A stretch of DNA of 64,000 nucleotides from an uncultured Lachnospiraceae bacterium (GTDB lineage Bacteria; Bacillota; Clostridia; Lachnospirales; Lachnospiraceae): NCBI GenBank assembly GCA_910577165.1, contig CAJTLX010000011.1:1-64000 (forward strand). Direction: 5' to 3'. The stretch's first letter is position 1; each line of letters begins with the position of its first letter. Both the position numbers and the translations under genes were made by a program. Below are positions 53,768 through 63,500 of this stretch, one piece after another. The notes below the pieces were generated by a model that saw only the letters and a list, made by a program, of their open reading frames with translations, had not been told where the DNA came from and did no database searches.

Positions 53768-54178
53768 CTACACGCACTTTATTACGCGCACTGCCTGCCC
53801 TGCCCCCTCTTTTTTCTCAATGCTAAGCACAAGCTTTCCGCCGAGGTTAGCCTTCATCTTGCCCACATTGATATCGTCAATAAAAATCTTGTACTCTTTC
53901 TCCGGCTCAAACTCCAGTGTGATCTGCGCATCCTCTTTTGCCGTAACGAAAAACGCGACCGACTTCTCTGTCATATCAAAATGTTCCACCACGGTTCCAG
54001 GCACAGATTCATAGACAAACATACCGTTGCGCTCAAGTTTCGTCATCTCACAGAATGTTTTTACTTTATATAAATCCCCATCAAACTCAAAATCATTTAC
54101 CTTCGACTTCTCCGTCAGAGTATAATTCCCGAAACTAAGCGTTCCATCCTCTTCCTTCCAAATCAATCCCGTATTCAT
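53768..54178 (-). CDS. Conserved hypothetical protein (sometimes labelled endosialidase)
   Basis: A 136-aa small beta-rich protein conserved between clpC and radA in Lachnospiraceae, where databases often name it endosialidase. It has no sialidase catalytic motifs and is far too short for such an enzyme, so the name should not be trusted. Residues 20-136 look like a single beta-sandwich. The second ATG (54178) is five bases from GGAGG and is preferred to the first. Confidence 0.6.
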   Translation of the reverse strand: MNTGLIWKEEDGTLSFGNYTLTEKSKVNDFEFDGDLYKVKTFCEMTKLERNGMFVYESVPGTVVEHFDMTEKSVAFFVTAKEDAQITLEFEPEKEYKIFIDDINVGKMKANLGGKLVLSIEKKEGAGQAVRVIKCV

Positions 54179-54320
54179 CATATCCTCCTTACTGGCACAG
54201 GTATCCTACGCGCCCGCCTTTTTGCTGCAAAAATTGCATCTGCTTTTATTCTAACATAACTTTAAATTTATTTCTACTGATTTCTGCCAATTTCGATTAT
54301 TTTATTGCAGATGTATAAAT

Positions 54321-56792
54321 TTAGCCTTTCTTGCCCGACTCGCGCCTATGGCGCACAGCCACTTTTACATTCCCATCCGCAAATCCAAGTGTTACGGTAT
54401 CCCCCTGGCGAACCTTTCCCTCAAGGATCTGCTCAGTCAGCCTGTCCTCAAGTTCCGTCTGGATCGCGCGGCGCAGCGGTCTGGCTCCATATTTCTCATC
54501 AAAACCCTTTTCCGCCAGATGTTCTAAAAGTGCGTCCTCCACCTTTAGGCGGAGATCCATCTGAGTCATACAACGTTTTTCAATTGTCCCAAGCATAATC
54601 TTTACAATCTCACAGATATCCTGTCTGCTCAGTGCATGGAAGACAATCATCTCGTCGATGCGGTTTAAAAATTCCGGCTTGAACAGGCGTTTTACCTCGT
54701 CCATCACCCCTTCTTTCATCTTGTTGTAATCTGCTTTCGCATCCTCATGCCCGGTAAAACCCAAACGCTTTGGTGAGACAATACTCTGCGCACCCGCATT
54801 GGAGGTCATAATAATGATGGTATTCTTAAAACTTACCTTGCGCCCCTGCGCGTCCGTCACATGACCATCGTCCAAAATTTGGAGTAAAATGTTAAAAATA
54901 TCCGGATGCGCTTTCTCGATCTCGTCAAAAAGGATTACCGAATACGGATTTCGGCGCACTTTTTCACTAAGTTGTCCGCCCTCGTCATAGCCGACATATC
55001 CCGGCGGCGACCCGATCATGCGCGAAACACTGTGCTTTTCCATATACTCTGTCATATCCACACGGATCATCGCATTCTCATCCCCGAAGATCGCCTCCGC
55101 AAGTGCCTTGGACAATTCTGTTTTTCCCACGCCAGTCGGTCCTAAAAATAGGAAGGAACCGATCGGGCGATTTGGATCTTTTAATCCTACGCGCCCCCGC
55201 CGTATTGCTTTGGCAACTGCGCCGACCGCCTCCTCCTGCCCGATCACGCGCCCGTGCAGCGTTTGCTCCAAGCGCAGCAATCTCTCGCTCTCCCCCTCCT
55301 TTAAGCGTTTAAGCGGAATCTTTGTCCACTGGGAGATCACGTCGGCAATCTCCTCCTCGCCCACTATCAGCTCGGTATTCTCCCGCTCTTTTGCCCGCTC
55401 TTTTGCCAGTTTTTCCATCTTGACGCGGACACGCTCCTGACTGCGCTTTATCTCGCCCGCGCGCTCGAATTCTTCCGCCTTGATCGCCGCCTCTTTCTCC
55501 TTTTCAAGTTTTGCGATCTTCTCCTGCGCCTCCTTCATCTTTTCCGAAGGGGTATAAACGCTTAACCGCATCTTGGAGGCGGCCTCATCCATCACGTCGA
55601 TCGCCTTATCCGGCAGAAAACGGTCATTGACATAGCGGCTGGCTAAACGCACCGCTGCCACAATCGCATCTTCTGTAATGCGCACTTTATGATGTGCCTC
55701 ATATGCAGGACTCAATCCCCGCAAAATCTTGATTGCCTCTTCTTCAGACGGTTCTTCAATTACCACGGGCTGGAAACGCCGTTCAAGTGCTGCATCTTTT
55801 TCCACATATTTGCGGTATTCCTCTCTCGTCGTCGCACCGATCAGTTGCAGTTCGCCGCGCGCAAGCGAGGGCTTTAGAATATTGGACGCATCGATCGCCC
55901 CCTCCGCGCCGCCTGCGCCAATAATCGTGTGCATCTCGTCGAGGAATAAAAGCACATTGCCGTCGGAGATCACTTCGTTTACCACGCGTTTAATTCGCTC
56001 CTCAAACTCCCCCCGGTATTTTGATCCGGCTACCATCCCGGAAAGGTCAAGTGTAAGCACTCGCTTTTCCTCAATCACTTCCGGCACATCCCCATCCACA
56101 ATCTTTTGCGCAAGCCCTTCCACCACAGCAGTTTTTCCAACACCCGGCTCCCCAACTAAGCAGGGATTGTTCTTTGTGCGGCGACTTAAAATCTGAATCA
56201 CGCGCGCGATCTCTTCCTCCCTGCCAATCACCGGATCTAACCTGCCCTCCCTTGCAAGCTGCGTCAGATCCCTGCTGTACTGATTTAGGGTCGGTGTCTG
56301 AGATTTTCCCCTGCCGCGCCCTCTTGCCCCGTTCATCTCATTCTTCATCATATTTTGGTCTGCACCGCAGGCCGCCAGCAAATCCATATAAAGCTTTTGT
56401 AGGTTCACGCCCAGCGTGTTAAGTAAACGCACTGCAATGCAGTCCGACTCTTTAATTAATGCCATCAAAATATGCTCCGTGCCGATCTGTTCTGATTTTA
56501 AGCGTTGGCTCTCTCTTGCACTTGCATCTAATATCCGGCGCACACGCGGAGTAAAGTTATTCCGCTCCATCACCTTGACACTTGTATCCGGAGCGATCAG
56601 TTGCCGCACCATCTCAAGTAACTTCTCCTCGTCCACCTCATGCTCATCAAGAATTCTTCCCGCCACACCATTGGCTTTGGTCAGTCCAATCAACAAATGT
56701 TCTGTACCAATATAATTATGTTCCAACTCATACGCGGTTTCTGTTGCCAGATGAATTGCTTCCCTGGCATTTTCTGTGAATTTTTCCTTCAA
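54321..56792 (-). CDS. clpC: ATP-dependent Clp protease ATP-binding subunit ClpC
   Basis: An 823-aa Hsp100 unfoldase that feeds ClpP. An N-terminal double Clp repeat (about 1-145), AAA-1 with GEPGVGKT (about 206), a UVR-type middle region (EEFERAGEIKRSQ, about 430) and AAA-2 with GPTGVGKT (about 550) are present. The middle domain identifies ClpC rather than ClpA. Targets marked by McsB arginine phosphorylation are delivered to it. Operon with mcsA-mcsB upstream. Confidence 0.96.
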   Translation of the reverse strand: MKEKFTENAREAIHLATETAYELEHNYIGTEHLLIGLTKANGVAGRILDEHEVDEEKLLEMVRQLIAPDTSVKVMERNNFTPRVRRILDASARESQRLKSEQIGTEHILMALIKESDCIAVRLLNTLGVNLQKLYMDLLAACGADQNMMKNEMNGARGRGRGKSQTPTLNQYSRDLTQLAREGRLDPVIGREEEIARVIQILSRRTKNNPCLVGEPGVGKTAVVEGLAQKIVDGDVPEVIEEKRVLTLDLSGMVAGSKYRGEFEERIKRVVNEVISDGNVLLFLDEMHTIIGAGGAEGAIDASNILKPSLARGELQLIGATTREEYRKYVEKDAALERRFQPVVIEEPSEEEAIKILRGLSPAYEAHHKVRITEDAIVAAVRLASRYVNDRFLPDKAIDVMDEAASKMRLSVYTPSEKMKEAQEKIAKLEKEKEAAIKAEEFERAGEIKRSQERVRVKMEKLAKERAKERENTELIVGEEEIADVISQWTKIPLKRLKEGESERLLRLEQTLHGRVIGQEEAVGAVAKAIRRGRVGLKDPNRPIGSFLFLGPTGVGKTELSKALAEAIFGDENAMIRVDMTEYMEKHSVSRMIGSPPGYVGYDEGGQLSEKVRRNPYSVILFDEIEKAHPDIFNILLQILDDGHVTDAQGRKVSFKNTIIIMTSNAGAQSIVSPKRLGFTGHEDAKADYNKMKEGVMDEVKRLFKPEFLNRIDEMIVFHALSRQDICEIVKIMLGTIEKRCMTQMDLRLKVEDALLEHLAEKGFDEKYGARPLRRAIQTELEDRLTEQILEGKVRQGDTVTLGFADGNVKVAVRHRRESGKKG

Positions 56793-56817
56793 GTTTCTAT
56801 CTTCCTTTCTGCTTTAT

Positions 56818-57861
56818 TTAATCTTTCAGTCCCACCACATTCATCAGCCGATTGAAATATTCCGCCCGGTAGCGTTCCTGCTGTGCCTCATTCATATTCT
56901 TTCCGCAAAGCTTTTGCAGATTTGCAGGGCGGATGCGGATAAACTGCTCATACAAGCTTAATTCCTGACCAAACAAAATCATCCCCAGATCGCACCCAAA
57001 TTTTAACTGTGAGAACAACATCAGCGCGTCGGAGGATGCAAGTTTTTTTGCATAGCGCAAAATTCCATAGGAGCGATACACTTTATCCGCAACCTCCTCC
57101 TCGCCCCCCTCCCCCTCGCACAAAAGCTTCCGATATCTTAATTCCTGTTCCACAATCTTCTTTAAAACCTGTTCTGTATTTCCAATAATTTCCTCTTCCG
57201 TACTGCCAAGTGTCTTCTGATTTATAATTCGATATAAAAATGCCTCACTCTTTGTCCCCTCGCCCAAAACTCCGCGAATAATGATATTGTACTTTCCAAT
57301 TTCTTCGGAAAGTTTTGCTAACTTCCCCACCATGGTAATCGCAGGAAGAAAGACAAGGTACTCCGTGTGCAGCCCCGTACCTGCATTTTGGGGGGAAGCG
57401 GTCAGATAGCCATAACGCTCGTCATAGGCATAGCCAAGTTCCTCAAAACAATTATCGATCCCTGCGGCGCGATAGTACGCACTGTTTAAATCCGCTCCTC
57501 TCGCACTTGTTTGAATACAGATATGATCCTCCTCATTTACCATAATGCTTACCCCCTCGTCCTCCGAGAGAATAAGTGCCGTTTCATGCCGTCTTTTTGT
57601 CAGAAGATTGCTGATAATCCCCGCCTCCTCAAGTGCCTGTCGCTCTAACGGCGAGAGCTTGCCTGTGCTGCAGGAATAATATTTCATCTGTTCTTTCTCT
57701 TCAAGTCCTGCCGAAAGCGCGCGTGCGCGCAGGGCAAGTGCCTCATATTCCCCCTCGCCCATCTTCCCTACAAAATGGTAATTCTCCACGTTTCTTCTAA
57801 GCTGCACGCGGCTCGCAATCACAATAGGTTCCTCGGGCTTATTCTCGTACCATTTATTCAT
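56818..57861 (-). CDS. mcsB: Protein arginine kinase McsB
   Basis: A 347-aa enzyme of the phosphagen-kinase fold that phosphorylates arginines on proteins to mark them for ClpCP. Typical segments: VIASRVQLRRN at the start, NEEDHICIQ (about 118-126), and YGYLTASPQNAGTGLH (about 154-169). The ATG at 57861 overlaps the mcsA 3' end by 8 bp; a longer frame would run far into mcsA. Confidence 0.92.
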   Translation of the reverse strand: MNKWYENKPEEPIVIASRVQLRRNVENYHFVGKMGEGEYEALALRARALSAGLEEKEQMKYYSCSTGKLSPLERQALEEAGIISNLLTKRRHETALILSEDEGVSIMVNEEDHICIQTSARGADLNSAYYRAAGIDNCFEELGYAYDERYGYLTASPQNAGTGLHTEYLVFLPAITMVGKLAKLSEEIGKYNIIIRGVLGEGTKSEAFLYRIINQKTLGSTEEEIIGNTEQVLKKIVEQELRYRKLLCEGEGGEEEVADKVYRSYGILRYAKKLASSDALMLFSQLKFGCDLGMILFGQELSLYEQFIRIRPANLQKLCGKNMNEAQQERYRAEYFNRLMNVVGLKD

Positions 57862-58432
57862 GTGTGCATTCTGCCTCCCACCCTTTTTGTGCGCGCAACT
57901 CATCCCTAAGACGCGCCGCAAGATCATAATCTTCGCGTTCTAGTGCCTGCTCTAACATTAAGGAAAGCTTTTGTATCCCATCAAGTGAAAGACCATCCTC
58001 CGGCATATGGGTTGTCATCTTACCAGCGGAAAAATGCAGTGGATGTTTTCCTGTATGGGTATCCGCACCCTGGAGACTGCGAATGTCCCGCAGCAGTGCC
58101 CGCCCAAATTTTTGGTAGCAGGACGGGCAGCCAAGCACTCCTTCCTCCTTAAATTTGGCATAACTCATCCCACATTCCGGGCAGACCATATCCTTTCCCA
58201 CCTGTGCCGTCTGCATCTCCTCCTCGTTCTCCTCCTTTGGCATCGCCTCCTCAAGAAGACTGGAAATCAACCCGCCAAGAGAAAATTCCTTGCCGCCAAA
58301 TGGAGTTTTTAAGCGCAGACTCGTGCTTTTCGCTGCGCATTCCTCACAGAGATACTGCTCTTTTTTTGTCCCATTCATAATTTCCGTATAAAAAACTGTT
58401 GCTTCCCTCGCTTTACAGATTCCACACAACAT
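57854..58432 (-). CDS. mcsA: McsA, UvrB/UvrC-motif activator of McsB
   Basis: A 192-aa zinc-binding protein. Cysteine pairs occur at the N-terminus (CGIC, CEEC) and in the middle (CPEC, CPSC); a UVR domain with EREDYDLAARLRDELR ends the protein. It activates McsB kinase. The ATG at 58432 has GGGGAT upstream; the frame extends 13 codons further without support. It overlaps mcsB by 8 bp. Confidence 0.9.
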   Translation of the reverse strand: MLCGICKAREATVFYTEIMNGTKKEQYLCEECAAKSTSLRLKTPFGGKEFSLGGLISSLLEEAMPKEENEEEMQTAQVGKDMVCPECGMSYAKFKEEGVLGCPSCYQKFGRALLRDIRSLQGADTHTGKHPLHFSAGKMTTHMPEDGLSLDGIQKLSLMLEQALEREDYDLAARLRDELRAQKGWEAECTHE

Positions 58433-58546
58433 AATATCCCCATTCCTGCGCTGCCCTCCAATACCCTCCATGCCAAGCAGCGCGACAGCGTGGAGTGCGG
58501 GTCAAAAACCCGATCCCAATTTGTTTTTGTAAATTTTTTACAGTAG

Positions 58547-58912
58547 CTAAAAACCGTCATAAATCTGATCAACTGCCTGATGGATCTCCTCCCTGGAAAT
58601 CCCTCTACAAATAGCACTCGCAAGGATTAAGCGAAGCTGTCCTTTCAGCTTTGCGATCGCTTGTAATTTGTCGTAGTCAAGAGCTACCACCGCCCCTTTC
58701 CGGCGATCTAGTTTTAGATAGCCCTCCTGCCTTAAAATTGAGTATGCCTTGTTGACTGTGTGCATATTGATCCCGACATCTTCTGCTAGGTCGCGCACTG
58801 ATGGCAGAGAATCGCCGTCGTGCAGTTGCGCCGTCGCAATCCCCAGAATAATCTGGTTACAGAGCTGTATGTAGATTGCCTCGTCGCTGTTAAAGTCGAT
58901 CGTCACGATCAT
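58547..58912 (-). CDS. GntR family transcriptional regulator (YtrA-like)
   Basis: A 121-aa regulator. The winged-helix domain (about 10-75) has LPSVRDLAEDVGINMHTVN, then a short C-terminal dimerisation helix as in the YtrA subfamily. AGGAGG sits 7 bases upstream of the ATG at 58912. It stands where ctsR usually leads the mcsA-mcsB-clpC operon. A perfect dyad overlaps its promoter, so autoregulation is likely and would extend to the clp genes. Confidence 0.85.
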   Translation of the reverse strand: MIVTIDFNSDEAIYIQLCNQIILGIATAQLHDGDSLPSVRDLAEDVGINMHTVNKAYSILRQEGYLKLDRRKGAVVALDYDKLQAIAKLKGQLRLILASAICRGISREEIHQAVDQIYDGF

Positions 58913-58947
58913 CCCCGCACCTCCTGTCTTTTGCCGGATGCATCCTT

Positions 58948-58968
58948 TGTTATATCTATCATATAACA
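58948..58968. promoter_or_regulatory. Operator-like dyad over the GntR-clp promoter
   Basis: TGTTATAT and ATATAACA are perfect 8-bp arms around CTATC; the dyad covers the -10 box. Confidence 0.6.
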
Positions 58969-58986
58969 GACGGGCGCATTTGTCAA
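58958..58986 (-). promoter_or_regulatory. SigA promoter of the GntR-mcsA-mcsB-clpC operon
   Basis: TTGACA (58981-58986), a 17-bp spacer and TATGAT (58958-58963) on the minus strand, about 45 bases upstream of the GntR gene. No CtsR-type direct repeat (GGTCAAA) was seen. Confidence 0.8.
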
Positions 58987-59012
58987 TCTGGAATCCACAG
59001 GCAATCGGATGC

Positions 59013-59067
59013 GAAAAAAATTTCCACCTGTGCAGTTGCAATTACAACCGCACAGGTGAAAAAATTT
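59013..59067 (-). terminator. Terminator of the surface-protein genes
   Basis: A perfect 9-bp GC-rich core (59025-59033 with 59050-59058) extended by A/T pairs on both sides, directly downstream of the stop codon at 59068. It can act in both directions. Confidence 0.8.
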
Positions 59068-60318
59068 TTACCGTTCATCCTCATCTGCCCGCCGTCTGAG
59101 CCCCAACTTCACACAGAGAAGAAGGAGTACCACGATCCCGACACTAAGCAGTCCGCAGAGAATGCTCATCTTGTTTTTTCTTTGCTCATAATCCCTTGTC
59201 CGCTCTAAAAGCTCATTTAATTTCTGGGAAAGCCCACTGGTATCTGCCACCTTTACAATCTCTGGCTCATAGCGTTGCAAGGTGTACTCCCTGCGGTCAA
59301 AACGGTAAAGTCCCGTCTCTCCCGCCTCGTTTACCAGTGCTAAAAGACAGTATTCTGATTGTCGGGAAGTCATGTAGGCGGGGATGCTCTCCCCATCCAC
59401 CAACAAGTAATCCGCCTCATAGCCTTGCGGGATTGTAAGCCCTGTGATATCCTGCGCCAACTGATAACAATAATTTCCGCACAGCATCTGCTTATCCGGG
59501 GTAAGATAGAACGCCTTTATCTCAGGAGTCGGTGAAGGTTCTGATTTTTCCCCTTCTGGCGGATTTGTCGGCGCGGGAGCCTCCCCCTCCTTTGCCCTCT
59601 TTGCCAAGATATGATAGACCCGCACCGTGCCATCCTCCGCCGTAACGGTTACATTGACATCATTCTCGCCAAAGGATAAACTCTCATTGCCCGAAATACT
59701 GACCAATGCCCTGACATCCGCCGCGACTGCACTGACAATTAACCGCTCAGTCAAAGGCTCCAGATCGACCTCGTACTCTGTAATCTCCGGCGAAAACTCT
59801 GGTTTTAAAGTGCCGGGACTAACTTTGAGTGCCACAATTTCCGCATTGTTTGACGCGTCGGAAGAAGCATTTATTGTAAGCTGATAGGGCTCTGTTGCAA
59901 CTGACATAGAATTGCCGGAATCGTAGGCGTAAACTACGGGAATTCCACTCATCTTAAACTGGCAGATCCCATGTTTTTTCGCGGTGAAGGTCATCGCATA
60001 GCTACGCAGCCCAAACGAGGCTGACGCATTGATATCTGAAATCTTTAGGTAGCCATCCCCGCCGGTAATACAGGCAGGACCATACAGGTATTCTACAAGT
60101 TCTGCGTCATAGGTAAAATACCCTTCAAAATCCCCGATCGTCATATCCGAGGAAATCTCAAGAATCAGCGTAAATTCACGCTCCGCTTCTATCGCGGCAT
60201 CCTCTGTAAAAAATTCGATATCCGCGCTCGCCGCAATCACTATTTTATCCGTCTTCCCCGCTATCCCAATACCTAGACAGAGCAGAAAACAGAGCACCTT
60301 TTTTAAAACATATCTCAT
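59068..60318 (-). CDS. Exported protein with cohesin-like and cadherin-like domains
   Basis: A 416-aa surface protein. It has a signal peptide (about 1-22), a beta-sandwich like the cohesin domain (about 28-145), a cadherin-like beta-sandwich of the PF12733 type (about 155-235: VKVSPGTL.P.F.P.. pattern), a Pro-rich linker, a further domain and a C-terminal helix (about 385-404) followed by Arg-rich residues. The ATG at 60318 follows GAAGGA. It lies downstream of the glucosaminidase-like gene. Function unknown. Confidence 0.75.
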   Translation of the reverse strand: MRYVLKKVLCFLLCLGIGIAGKTDKIVIAASADIEFFTEDAAIEAEREFTLILEISSDMTIGDFEGYFTYDAELVEYLYGPACITGGDGYLKISDINASASFGLRSYAMTFTAKKHGICQFKMSGIPVVYAYDSGNSMSVATEPYQLTINASSDASNNAEIVALKVSPGTLKPEFSPEITEYEVDLEPLTERLIVSAVAADVRALVSISGNESLSFGENDVNVTVTAEDGTVRVYHILAKRAKEGEAPAPTNPPEGEKSEPSPTPEIKAFYLTPDKQMLCGNYCYQLAQDITGLTIPQGYEADYLLVDGESIPAYMTSRQSEYCLLALVNEAGETGLYRFDRREYTLQRYEPEIVKVADTSGLSQKLNELLERTRDYEQRKNKMSILCGLLSVGIVVLLLLCVKLGLRRRADEDER

Positions 60319-60459
60319 TCTGTCACATCCTTCTCTTACTCCTGCGGATCTCCCCCCTAAATTATTATTATAAAAGTTCAGCACTCCGATGCTGAACTGT
60401 GCGAAAATGGGGTCACAAAGTGACATTTTCCGCTCCCATTTTCTGCACATCCGCCGGAG

Positions 60460-60526
60460 GCTCTCAGTAAACCCTCTTTCCTTTATAGTAGTATTTGCAA
60501 GACTAATATAAAGGTTTACTGAGAGC
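60460..60526. repeat. 67-bp element with 14-bp perfect inverted ends
   Basis: GCTCTCAGTAAACC at 60460-60473 is the exact reverse complement of 60513-60526. Inner A/T segments also pair. The right arm covers the last codons and stop of the upstream gene. No T-run is present. Confidence 0.55.
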
Positions 60527-63500
60527 GCGCCACTGTAATTCGATACTCCTTGATATCTCCATTTTCTGCTGTTACATAGATCACCAGTTCATTATTTCCG
60601 TCTGCAAGCGGATACCAGGTATTTCCACTTACCGTTGCCAGATGGCTGACCGCCTCCGCAGACACTTCTACCATATCGCAGGAATGATCTACCACGATAT
60701 AATATTCCTGATCCGCCGTCATATCAAAAGTTGGCGTTAAAAAGAGTTCATTTCCGGAAGCATCCTTTACGGAAAGGGATTTTAACCAGTTATTTGGATT
60801 ATATGAGATTCCCGGCTCTGCGCATACCTCCTGCGGCATATTTAAATATACCGGAATGGAAAATACCAGTGGAAGTTCGCCAAATTCCGCGTAAGCTCCC
60901 GCAACTTTGCGCCCCTCCGAATACGGTGCTTCCACATTTGCCATATACTGGTGGGAGTAAGTTGAGGTTGATGTCATATTAAATTTTTGCAGATAGATCG
61001 TATTCTGCCCACGGTTGATATAGGAGTATCCAATATAGTAGGCTCCTCCCAAGATCGCGCGGTAAGGATCAGTCCACGGAATCAGCATACTCTCGTTTAA
61101 TGCCGCCGCATTCGGAACACCGTTCTGAGCATATTTTAACCCGTTCGCAATCGCGCCGCCCGCCACAGTGCTGTGATATGCTCCGATATTATAATAATTG
61201 TACAGCCCCTCAAATCCTGGAACAGTTCCGGAAACACTGTTGCTAAGTGTGTTTGTGCCAACAACTATCTCCTGCTTTACCCTGGAAGCTAGATGGAATG
61301 GATTCACGCCGGAATACTGTGCCGCCTCTTCAAAGACTTGCGCATAAGTAGCTGATTGGTTATTCCCGTACTCATCCGTATAATATACATACTGCCCTTC
61401 CATCGCTGTACCGCGCAGAATATTTTCTACTCCCGCGCTTGTCTGATAAGCCGGCTCATAGGTCAGAAGCTCAAACTGGAAAATATTTGTCTCGTCCAGG
61501 AAATTTCTTGGATCCATATAATATGCATTGGCCTCCCTTGATGCCGTTACCCAGGTTGAGCCATCATACACCACAAAAGTGTCAGTTTTCCAGTTATAGG
61601 CATTTGGCTCAAAGGACTTCCATGCTGCCCCCTTGGTGTTGGAAATTAAATTCTTTCCCACCACGCTCTCATTATCCAGTGCAGTATTCCAGTCAAGCCC
61701 GGTATGATTCGCTACAAATTTCCACTGCGGATGAAGCGCGTGAAGATCGCGCAATGCCTGACGGTAACTCTCCGGGAAATTCTGTGCATCAAGCAGTGCC
61801 TCGAAATCCGCCGGATCGGTCACTACCGGAATATCTGTCGGGTAAGACGTTGGCGGCGGGTCAATTGGCGTTGGCATCTCCTGTGTCGGATCATCTAAAA
61901 TTTCACTGCCATCCACATAACGGACATAATTTGCATTGATATAGCCGATATAATCCGTGCCATCCTGCTTAAATACCACATGGCACCAGCGGTTTTCCCC
62001 GTCATCCACAACATCCAGTACTTCAAACACATTCTCTGCATCAATTACCACAGAAAAACCATTTGCATTCTTGATCAGCTTGCTGCCATACTGTGGCAGC
62101 TCCTTTAGGGCGAGTGCGGTCACTTCGGTAATCTTGCCCTGTCCTTTTGACGGCAGCGTCGGTGTCGGAGCTTTTGTCGGGGTTGGAGATGGCGAAGGTG
62201 TCGGTGTCGCACTAGGGGTTGGGGTCGGGGTTGATTCGTCTTCCTCCGGGGTTGGAGTCGGCTCATCCTCCTCCGGCATAGGGGTTGGCTCATCCTTTGT
62301 TGGTGTTGGTGTCGAAGTTGGAGTCGGCTCCGGCTCTTCCACCGGCTCCGCCGCAAGTATAAGCCTGTCCGCCGTCGCAAATCCGCGATATACCTTGCCG
62401 CTTACTTCCACCTCCACAGTAAACCATTTACTCCCCGAAATATTTGTTTCAGCAACAAGTTTTACATTTGTCCCCTTTGCAAGCGAGAGAATACTCTCAT
62501 CCGCCTTTTTTACATAGACCGCCTTATCACTCGCCTTGCTGCGCAGTTTGAGCGATCCGCCCACCACTTTGGCATATACCTCCTGCGGAAAATCAAGTGC
62601 CACATAAGGGGAAAACAAGTAGCCAACATAATCTTTCTTTCCCGCGGTAAGTGCGGCGCGATACCAGATCCCATCCTCCATCGCGCTGGCATTGAGTATG
62701 GTAAGTTTTTGATTTTTGGATAATTCCGTCAAAATATCGCTCTTTGTCGAGGCTTTCTTTCGCAGATTTAAGGAATTTGCCGTTATCGTTGCCGTGTAGG
62801 AAAATTCCTGCTCATCATCCACCGGTGTCGGAGCTGTACTTGGAGTTGGCGTTGGAGTCACATAGACCGTCTGCGCTACCCCGGCAAGATTTATTTCCGA
62901 GAGACGAACATAACCGTAATATTTTACGCCGGAAACCGTCACGCGCACACGCAGCCATTTTTCGCCGCCCTTCATCTGCTCGGAAACAATATAGAGAAGC
63001 TTATCCTTTGCCACGGAAACCGCTTTTCCATCGGAATTGGTCACTTTCTTACTTCCGCCCGCCTCCGTCATCAAATTCATCTTCTCTTTCGTCCTCGCGT
63101 AAAAACTCTTCTTAAACGTAAAAGCGGCATAATCGCTGACAATATACCCCTTCTTTGTCTCCCCGTTTACTTTTGCGGAGACATAATACCAGAGATAGCC
63201 ATCCGCCTCCTTCACTCCTAGCACGGTCACGGACTCATCTTTTTTTAGCACCGCATAGATCTCGGAATCCGTGTCCGCTAAGCGTCTGAAATTCAATTCA
63301 TTCGCCGTTATCGTCGCCGGAATCGACAAATTGTAGACGGTGGTCTTTATCATATCCGATGTTGGCGTTGGGGTTGCTGTGGGCTTCGGCTTTTCCTTTG
63401 GCGTTGGTGTCGCTGTTGCCGTAACTTTTATATATGTACTAAGACAATAGCCAGTAACATTTTCTCCTGAGACTTTTACTTTAATTTTATACCAGTCGTT

